A stretch of 64,000 bases of DNA, taken from positions 20,552,700 to 20,616,699 of the forward strand of contig CM046443.1 in assembly GCA_025506515.1 (NCBI GenBank), given 5' to 3'. Position numbers and translations under genes: made by a program. The stretch's first letter is position 1; the number at the start of each line of letters is the position of its first letter. This stretch comes from Flaveria trinervia (taxonomy: Eukaryota > Streptophyta > Magnoliopsida > Asterales > Asteraceae). The notes under the pieces were generated by a model. That model did not search any database, was not told the origin of the DNA, and worked only from the letters and a program-made list of their open reading frames with translations. Positions 56,494-64,000 of this stretch are shown one piece after another.

Positions 56494-58310
56494 GGTTCTT
56501 CAACATGCCAAAATAGCATCTGGTATGTAGACAGTGGGGGATCTATGCACATGACTGGGAACATCTCTCTTCTTCATGACTACTCTCAAGGAAAGAAGGG
56601 ATTTGTCTCTTTTGGCAATGATGCTAGGGGTTACATCATCGGTAAGGGCTTTGTCTCCAATGGAGAAATCAAATTTGATGATGTTAATCATGTGGAAAAT
56701 CTCAAGTACAACCTCTTGAGTGTCAGTCAAATGTGTGATAAAGGCCATGTTGCCCTTTTCACAAGTCAAAACTGTAGGATTCTGTCATCCAAAGTTTTGC
56801 CCTTGATTGACAAGGTGTTGGATGATCACACTCTCCTGAAAGCCAACAGGACAGGAAGAGTGTATGCCTTAGATCTCTCTAAGAAGATAGATCTCAAAGG
56901 CAATCCTTGCCTATTTTCCAAAGCCTCTTTTCAAGAATCTAAACTATGGCACAGGAGGCTTGGTCATGTTAATCTCAAAAACATGAATCAGCTTAGCCAC
57001 AATAGTTTAGTCAGAGGCTTACCAATAAAGGAGTTTCACTGTGATGAAACATGCACTGCTTGTTTAAAAGGAAAACAGCACAAGGTCTCATTTCCTCCTA
57101 TTGAAGTGTCCAAGTCCACTGCCTGCTTGCAATTACTGCATATGGATCTATTTGGTCCTGTGAGAGTAATGAGCATGGCAAGGAAGAAATACTGTCTGGT
57201 AATTGTGGATGATTACTCCAGATTTGTATGGACTTTCTTTCTACACTCAAAGGATGAGGCTGCTCAGAAGATTATCCACTTTGTGCTGTACATTGAGAAG
57301 CAGTATTCCCTTCCAGTCAAGTGTATTAGGAGTGATAATGGAACTGAGTTCAGAAATCATACACTTGATGACTTCTATCTCTCAAAGGGAATCAAAAGGC
57401 AGTTCAGCATTCCTAGGACTCCGGAACAAAATGGAGTAGTGGAGAGAAAGAACAGGACTCTCATTGAAGCTGCAAGGTCCATGCTGGCTGACTCAGGTTT
57501 GCCATTGACCTTTTGGGCCGAAGCTGTCAACACAGCTTGTTATGTGCAAAATAGAGTGTTAATAAATCAGAGGTTGATGAAGACTCCATATGAAGTTCTC
57601 CATCATTTGGCTCCTCTGATTTCATTTTTCAAAGCTTTTGGGTGTCCCTGTTTTATTCTCAACACAAAGGATCAACTCCACAAATTTGATCCTAAGGTGG
57701 ATGCAGGATACTTTGTTGGTTATTCATCTACTTGCAAAGCATACAGAGTCTTCAACTGCAGAACAAAGATGGTTGAAGAAACTCTACATGTTAAGTTTAA
57801 TGAATCTCCAAAGGACAAGATTCCACAAAGTCCTGTGGAGTTATTTGATTTGGACATACTGCAATATGTTCCTATCAAACTCCTGCTGTTGCTCCTGTCA
57901 ACAGTTCACCACCTGGTGGTACTGCTGATGATGATGATGATTGCAGTACTCACCTCTTCAGGTTTAGTGATCAGCTGCCTGATTCAACTAGACCTGATGT
58001 TCCTGTAGCGCCAGTAGCACCATCCACAACAAATGCTGATGAGATTTCTTCGAATTCAACTTCCTTTGAATTACCATCCACTGATTGGTTTCAAGGAAAT
58101 GATTCACCATCACCATCTGTTGCTGCTGAACCGGCTACAAACACTTGCACAGATCTCATTGTGTATCAAGATCTGAAGAATCACCCCATGTCTCAAATCA
58201 TTGGTGATATCACTGCTGGAGTATCAACAAGAAGTCAATTGTCAAATTTTGCTTCTATGCTCTCTTCATCAGTCAGCAAGAGCCAAAGAATTATCACATT
58301 GCTTTAAAGG
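56494..58310 (+). pseudogene. S6 protease and integrase
   Basis: The frame begins directly after the acceptor-like CAG (56491-56493). Protease W-Y-V-D-S-G-G at 56521-56541 with the catalytic Asp codon 56530-56532. Pre-integrase zinc domain L-W-H-R-R-L-G-H ... C-T-A-C-L-K-G (56943-57072). Integrase core M-D-L-F-G-P, V-D-D-Y-S-R-F-V-W, R-S-D-N-G-T-E-F and V-E-R-K-N-R-T-L complete D-D-E. Open to about 57870, where a shift moves the acidic linker to another frame; the following stop at 58006 is a consequence. Confidence 0.9.
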
Positions 58311-59803
58311 ACAATGGATGGGTTGATGCCATGCAGCTTGAGCTTCTTCAGTTCAAGAAACAGCAAGTGTGGGAACTGGTTCCTCTACCTCCAGGTAAGT
58401 GTGCAATAGGCACTAAATGGGTGTTTAGGAACAAAACTGATGAAAATGGGCTTATTGTTAAGAACAAGGCCAGACTGGTTGTTCAGGGGTTTGCACAAGA
58501 AGAAGGTATTGATTATGATGAAACCTTTGCCCCTGTAGCCAGACTGGAAGCAATTCGATTGTTTTTAGCTTATGCTGCTTATCAAAAACTTAAAGTCTTT
58601 CAAATGGATGTCAAAAGTGCATTTTTGTATGGAAAAGTTAAAGAAAGGTTTATGTATGTCAACCTCCAGGCTTTGAGGACAATAAACATCCTAATTGGGT
58701 GTATAAGCTTGATAAAGCTCTTTATGGGTTAAAACAAGCTCCAAGAGCCTGGTATGAGACATTGTCAAACTTTCTTCTGGAAAACAATTTCACTAGAGGC
58801 TCCATGACAAGACTTTATTTATTAAGAAAGCTGGGCAGCATAATCTACTTGTTCAAATTTATGTAGATGATATCATTTTTGCATCCTCTGATCCAAAGTT
58901 GTGTGATGCCTTTACAAAGTTGATGCAACAGAAGTTTGAAATGAGTGCCATGGGAGAATTACAGTTCTTTCTGGGGTTGCAAATCAAACAAAAGGCTGAT
59001 GGAATTTTTATTCATCAATCCAAATATACAAAAGATCTTTTGCAAAAGTTTGATTTACAAAACTGTAAGCCCTGTTCTACTCCCATGAGCAGCACCACAC
59101 AACTGGACTCAGATCAGAAAGGTAAAGTGGTTGATGAAACACTTTACAGATGTATGATTGGGTCCTTGATGTATTTAACAGCTTCTAGACCAGATATTAT
59201 GTTTGCTACATGTGTTTGTGCTAGATTTCAGGCTGCACCTAAAGAGTCTCTCTGATTGCAGTCAAGAGGATCTTTAGATATCTGCAAGGCACTCCATCTC
59301 TAGGTTTATGGTATTCTACCAGACATTCTGGTAAATTAGTTGCTTTTTCTGACAGTGACTATGCAGGGTGTAAGTTGACCAGGAAATCAACTTCTGGTGG
59401 ATGTCAATTCCTAGGCAACTGCTTGATTTCTTGGCAGAGCAAGAAACAGACCTCAGTTGCTACATCCACTGCGGAAGCAGAGTACATTGCTGCTGCAAGC
59501 TGTACATCTCAGGTACTCTGGCTTCAAAACCAACTTTTGGATTATGGCATTACAGAGACTAAGACTCCATTGTTAATGGATAGTGCTTCAGCTCTTTGCA
59601 TTGTCAAAAATCCAGTCCAGCACTCTAGGACCAAACATATAGAGATCAGACATCATTTTATAAGGGATTGTTTTGAAAAAGGTCTGATTGATCCTAAGTT
59701 TGTGCCCAGTGCTGATGAGCTTGCAGACATTTTTACTAAGCCTTTGGATAGTTCATCTTTCCAAAACCTGGTGTTAAGGCTTGGTATGCTGCAGCTAGAA
59801 TAG
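58311..59803 (+). pseudogene. S6 RT and RNase H
   Basis: K-W-V-F-R-N-K-T and Q-M-D-V-K-S-A-F-L-Y-G are open from 58331. Shifts near 58650 and 58808 surround L-Y-G-L-K-Q-A-P-R-A-W-Y. The catalytic Y-V-D-D is at 58860-58871. F-F-L-G-L-Q-I-K-Q and S-R-P-D-I-M-F-A run to a shift near 59250. RNase H: F-S-D-S-D-Y-A-G-C, S-T-A-E-A-E-Y-I-A, M-D-S-A-S-A, D-I-F-T-K-P-L-D, ending at 59803. All catalytic residues are present in pieces. Confidence 0.9.
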
Positions 59804-59874
59804 GTGACAACTACTGATGCTCTCAGTAATTCATATTGATGATCATGAGTGCCTGTCACATATAAGTACTGATG

Positions 59875-60465
59875 AGCTCTTTTAACCTCAGTAGTTTTAT
59901 AACTACTGAAGGCTAAAAGTTCTCACAAGTACTGAAGTACTTCATCTGCTCTAAACTACTGAAGTAGTTACAACTACTGATGCAGTCATAACTACTGAAA
60001 TCAGTAAAAACAGATAAGTACTGATGTCCTATGAAACAACTGAAATCAGCCATAAAGACTGATGAATGTGTTGAGGACAGTTTGAAACAGCTGAAAAGCT
60101 AAGAATTGACGAAAACAGCTGAAGAGAACTTTCTCCTCAGTCGTTTGTACCACTGCTGTTTCATTTTAAACAACTGAAGCAAAACCACGTCTTCAGCAGT
60201 TTTATAACTACTGATGACCAATACCAAGTCTTCAGTTGTTTACAACAGCTGATGACAAAACCACTGTCTTCAGTAGTTTCATAACTACTGATGACAAACA
60301 CCATGTCCTCAGTTGTTTCAATCACCTGAAGTCAAAACCACGGTCTTCAGTAGTTTTCTAAACTACTGATGCCTAACACCGCGACTTCAGCTGTTTCAAC
60401 GTCTGAAAGGATAATACCATGTCAACGGTCGTTTAAAACTACTGATGACTAACACCACATCCTTC
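59875..60465. repeat. CAGTAGTT/AACTACTG palindrome array in S6 pol-ORF3 spacer
   Basis: Repeated pairs such as CTTCAGTAGTTTCATAACTACTGATG (split: CTTCAGTAGTT, 4-6 base loop, AACTACTGATG) at about 59886, 60190, 60267 and 60340, with single units between. Same motif family as the S6 LTR U3. Confidence 0.88.
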
Positions 60466-60487
60466 AGTCGTTTCCTCACCCGTACCC

Positions 60488-60495
60488 TATAAATA
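60488..60495 (+). promoter_or_regulatory. Candidate TATA box for S6 ORF3
   Basis: TATAAATA (context ACCCTATAAATACCC) 78 bp before the ORF3 ATG at 60566. Immediately upstream is CTTCAGTCGTTT, one unit of the palindrome array. The leader is CT/A-rich and has an out-of-frame ATG at 60517. Confidence 0.6.
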
Positions 60496-60565
60496 CCCTT
60501 AACCTGAGCTCTCCATGCTTTATCTTCTTCAAACCTAACGTTCCTCTCCAAAAAAAAAAATTTCC

Positions 60566-63500
60566 ATGGCGTCTATGCAAATTAAACCGCGACACAACTG
60601 TGTTGCCTACCTCACAAAATCGCCGATCTGGACTAAGTTCGATACTGCTATCGATCTTATGGTTCAGTCCCAATACAACAAGGCATTCCTTCTGACCCCG
60701 TTTTACATACCGAATCCTTGAACCAATTTTGGATGAACGTTATGTCACTACTGAGGAGAGCAAACACGATCCCTCCGGTCAGTCGTCAACCACAAAGAAG
60801 TAGTGATTACTCCTGCAACAATCCGTAAAATTCTTCAACTGAGTGATGCTACTTCTCCTGCTGGATATCCGAAGGGCACCATAGATCTATCATTTGCTCA
60901 GCATGGATATCAAGGTGATCTCAATGCCACCACCATCATGAAGAAACACTTTAATGACGCTGAGCGCCTGATCTTTCACATGGTCAATGTATGTTTGGCC
61001 CCTAAGACATCGTCTTGGGATCAAATGTCCACCAAATGGCAGCAGGTAATGTATTCTATCCTTGAGCAACAACCACTGAATTTTTCAGAATTAATATTTT
61101 CAGAGCTCAAAGATATGGCTCAAAAACTAACTGCCAACCGTTGGATACTCTATCCACGGTTCATAATGGCCATTATAATAGACCAGCTTAATGCTGAGGG
61201 ACTTGTTGGCTTGGGAGTCCCTGCTACGGCTGTTTTGCCAGAAGTATACTCCCGGCACAACTCCGACCGGACACTCAAACTGGCTGCCAAGCTGCGAAAA
61301 CCCACGCAGCTGGAACCCACAGCCACCACCTCCAAATCCAATGTCCCCACCAACCCACCAAAAAGAAACCCAAAATGGCTACTCAGGGAATTGAGTCCCC
61401 TGAGGATGCTCCTGCACAACAAACGCAGGATATATCCACTAGTCCAAACCCCCTAGTGGATACCATGACTCCTCCAGTCACAGCCGCTCAGGCTTCCTCT
61501 CAACAGGAGCCTGCAGCAACCCAAGGGGCACCTACTTATCTGGGATCTTCCTCACTTGAGGAGATTGCCATTGAAGAGCACCATCCACCCCAGGTGCACA
61601 CTGCTTCTACCCCGTACCCCAAACAACCGCCCCTCACAGCCCAACTTTAATAGTTGCTCAAGTGCTGACTCAATTGCACTCCTCACCCCCTCCCCAGAAA
61701 CCACTTATTACTGGGAATACCTCTACAATTGAGGGGGAGGAACACAGTGCACCTGAGAACCCACAGCACAGGGGTTTCCCAATTCTATCTCCTGGTGTAG
61801 AGAAGGAGCTTAGAATATCTAGTGAGGCTGCCACCTCCTCTGACTCAGCACATGACCAGAGTGAGGCTGGTAACATTGCTAAGACCTCCCTAGAGGCAAC
61901 TGCTGATGATGGACATTGTCCTGAGGCTGGAAGTCCCCAGTACCAAGCACAAGGGGCACATGCACCAACTGGTCTACACCCAGTGCATGTACATCCTGCT
62001 CTAAGCAGGAGGTCAGGTGATTCAGTATCAACTGATGATGACCTGAGCTTCTTCTACGATGTAGTTGCTCAAAACACCATTCTAGAGGATGAGGTTAGCA
62101 GACTCAAAGAGCTGCTGGCCAAGATGTCTCAGGATGCAAGTCCATCTGCCACCCTCATACACCCACAGATGGCACCTTCCCTTGAAGGTTTCCCAAATAC
62201 AGAGCCACCCCAAAATCAACCACCTGCCTCCGCTTCAGGCCCTACTTCTCAGGAACAGAACCCTCCTGAGCAAATAGGTGCTGCACTCAAAAATTCCCTC
62301 CCTCTCATCACCCCCTAATCACTGATATAGTGATCAAAGCCCTTGATGAGAGGCTTTCCTCAACATTACAGCCCTTGGTTGATGCTGCTGTCCACAAGAC
62401 TCTTTCTGCGGTCTCAACCCCTTCCTCCAATGCAACCAAAAAGGGGGAGAGTCCTGCAGTGAAAGAACAGAAGAGGAAAAGATCCGAGGAAAAGAAGGAG
62501 CGAAGCAAGCCCAAAAGGAGGAGAAAGAACAGCAACCAATGCTCACCTACAACGAAAGAAAGGTGCTGATGAGCACATTGCTGAAGATAAAGCCTTGGAG
62601 CTACTGATAAAAGAGGCTGATGCCGAACACAGTAGATCAATGGACAACATCATTGATCAGCTGTTCAGGCAAGGTCATGACACCAACAAACTTGACTCTG
62701 AGATTCGACGACTAGAGATTGAAGAAATCCAGAATAGATGGGCAAGTTATGAAGTGTTAGAAAGAGAAAGGCTAGAAATCATGATAAGATTTATTGCAAA
62801 ATATCTTGGAAGATCAATGATTGAGATCAAAGCTTGGTCCAGGGACAGTATCTTGGCAATCACCACCAAGATCTGTTCGTCTGAAGCATACACTAAGGGG
62901 CTTGTTATTGAAGCTTTGAATGAAGTGGGTGCTGGGAGCAGGACTGAGCTAGCAAAGCAATCAAAAGCCACACTCACCTCAAGGATGCTAGCACAGCCTG
63001 TCAACATTCCCACACCAAAACACCCCCAAAACACAACCACCAAACCAACTCCCTTACCCTCAAAACCCATAGCCGATGATATACCCTTGAAGAAGAAGAG
63101 AAGGATATTGAGGCTAGAAGAAGATGAAGAAGATGATGAAGACAGGCTGCCGCTATCAGCTGTGATTCAGTTGCCTAAGGCCACAAGTCACTCCTCAGCA
63201 ATTACTCCTGAAGTCCAGAGACAAATGGTTAAAGTGAAGCTAGAAGAAGAAGAGTTCATAAACAGCATGATGAGGAATTGCTGAAGAGAGTTGACAAAGC
63301 TTATGCAGCCACATCTTCCATCATCAATATGAAGGAGCAAGCCCTCAGACTTTACACTCTCAGGCATACCTTTCAATATCAAAAGGAAAGAGTGAGGATT
63401 TGGCCTGATCCCAGGGTCTCTCACAGAATTCATAAGAACAATATACCTCGGAGATACATTGGCCAGGTGAAAAAGATCGTAGATGAAGTGATCTCTCTGG

Positions 63501-64000
63501 TCTTTGTAGTTTCACCCTGGGAAATCCTAGAAGACTTCAAGAAGGCCTACAAAGCTAATCTAACCCCTCAGAAGATGCTGGAAAACAAAATAGTGAAAAA
63601 GGGGTTAGTTTACAAGAGGCTTGAGGAAGTCAGGAAAAATGAGCTCCAGTTGTTCCTAGAGGGTAATCACCCGGATGAGTTTGCTTACAGAATATAACAA
63701 CTGTGGAGCTAAAGAATGGGAAACAGGCCAAATACCTGTCTGAGTATTATGGGCCGGAATCATTGTTTGAAGGAGGTGCTGAAGAGCTAACCATGGAGGA
63801 ACAAATCACCTTCCTTGAGGCCTACACAAGAGAGTCGTACAGACTCATTATGGGGAAGTGAATCTCATGAATGGGATAACAACTCTGTGTCCAGTTCCCC
63901 AAAACAGAGTTCCCATTCATACTCTGCCAAACAAATATTTGAGGTTCTTCCCAGGCCGGAGCGTACATGGGTCATCTTCTCTACTGATCAAGAAGGAAAA
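60566..64000 (+). pseudogene. S6 ORF3 (Sirevirus third ORF), right end beyond window
   Basis: ATG 60566 opens M-A-S-M-Q-I-K-P-R and the first half of the N-terminal domain (W-T-K-F-D-T-A-I-D-L), with a shift at 60719. The domain resumes at 60803: I-R-K-I-L-Q-L-S-D, L-I-F-H-M-V-N-V-C, N-F-S-E-L-I-F, Y-P-R-F-I-M-A-I-I. A Pro/Thr/Ser-rich region (61320-62290) contains a short heptad segment (L-E-D-E-V-S-R-L-K-E-L-L, about 62080). Basic clusters K-R-K-R-S-E-E-K-K and K-P-K-R-R-R-K-N (62470-62535) and P-L-K-K-K-R-R (63085) look like nuclear localisation signals. A helical C-terminal block runs to a TGA at 63861. A shifted frame then continues with P-R-P-E-R-T-W-V-I-F, matching the S4 C-terminus, to the window edge. 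No membrane helix seen. Confidence 0.75.

Larger units (their letters stand above)
52617..64000 (+). mobile_element. S6: Sirevirus-type Copia element (right end outside window)
   Basis: LTR, primer site, gag, pol, spacer with TATA and ORF3, inserted in S5 ORF3. It is the best preserved of the group: protease, integrase and RT catalytic motifs are all present, though split by a few indels. The 3' LTR is not reached. The left flanking pentamer CATTG (52612-52616) should recur after the 3' LTR as target duplication. Confidence 0.92.

Noticed and set aside
60566..63861. ORF3 as a true envelope gene
   Set aside because: No signal peptide, membrane helix or fusion motif seen; basic nuclear-type clusters instead.

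Overview
The window is plant nuclear DNA made almost entirely of LTR retrotransposons. It is AT-rich, has no bacterial-type operons, and carries primer-binding sites matching plant initiator-tRNA-Met and tRNA-Asp, Ty1/Copia and Ty3/Gypsy polyproteins, and a PIF/Harbinger relic. A eudicot is likely. I cannot name the species, and I found no intact host gene.

Layout, with names used throughout: S1 (1-2767, minus) is the 5' part of a Sirevirus-type Copia element running off the left edge. 2768-4232 is AT-rich unassigned DNA. S2 (4233-4590, plus) is a broken Copia LTR. ATH (4591-14600, plus) is an Athila-type Gypsy element with two long LTRs and a truncated integrase. S3 (14601-27467, minus) is a Sirevirus with its 5' LTR, gag, pol and third ORF; its 3' end is cut where ATH lies. 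S4 (27631-38667, plus) is a Sirevirus with a remnant 5' LTR and a complete 3' LTR. 38668-40516 holds a decayed Harbinger transposase and AT-rich DNA. S5 (40517-52616, plus) is a sister copy of S4, split in gag by a 2.56-kb solo LTR (41950-44511) and cut in ORF3 by S6. S6 (52617 to the right edge, plus) is the best preserved Sirevirus.

The Sireviruses share one plan: LTR, tRNA-Met primer site, long gag with two zinc knuckles and a coiled coil, protease-integrase-RT-RNase H, a 0.7-2.5 kb noncoding spacer, then a third ORF (ORF3) near the 3' LTR. Nearly every reading frame is broken by stops or single-base indels. Some breaks may be sequence errors, because the two ATH LTRs differ largely by homopolymer-length changes.

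Most interesting observations: (1) In S3, S4, S5 and S6 the pol-ORF3 spacer looks like an internal promoter for ORF3: an array of the same short palindromes as in the element's own LTR, a TATA box, then a leader and the ORF3 ATG. In S3 the palindrome-to-TATA spacing is exactly 11 bp in both LTR and spacer, and the leader has a splice donor and acceptor flanking a 509-bp intron. (2) Each LTR family has its own palindrome, yet S3 and the apparently unrelated solo LTR share one. (3) A branch point plus acceptor (pyrimidines-CAG/GG) sits at the gag-pol boundary of three Sirevirus lineages, always in phase with protease. (4) ORF3 has a conserved N-terminal domain and basic nuclear-localisation-like clusters but no visible membrane segment, which argues against an envelope role.
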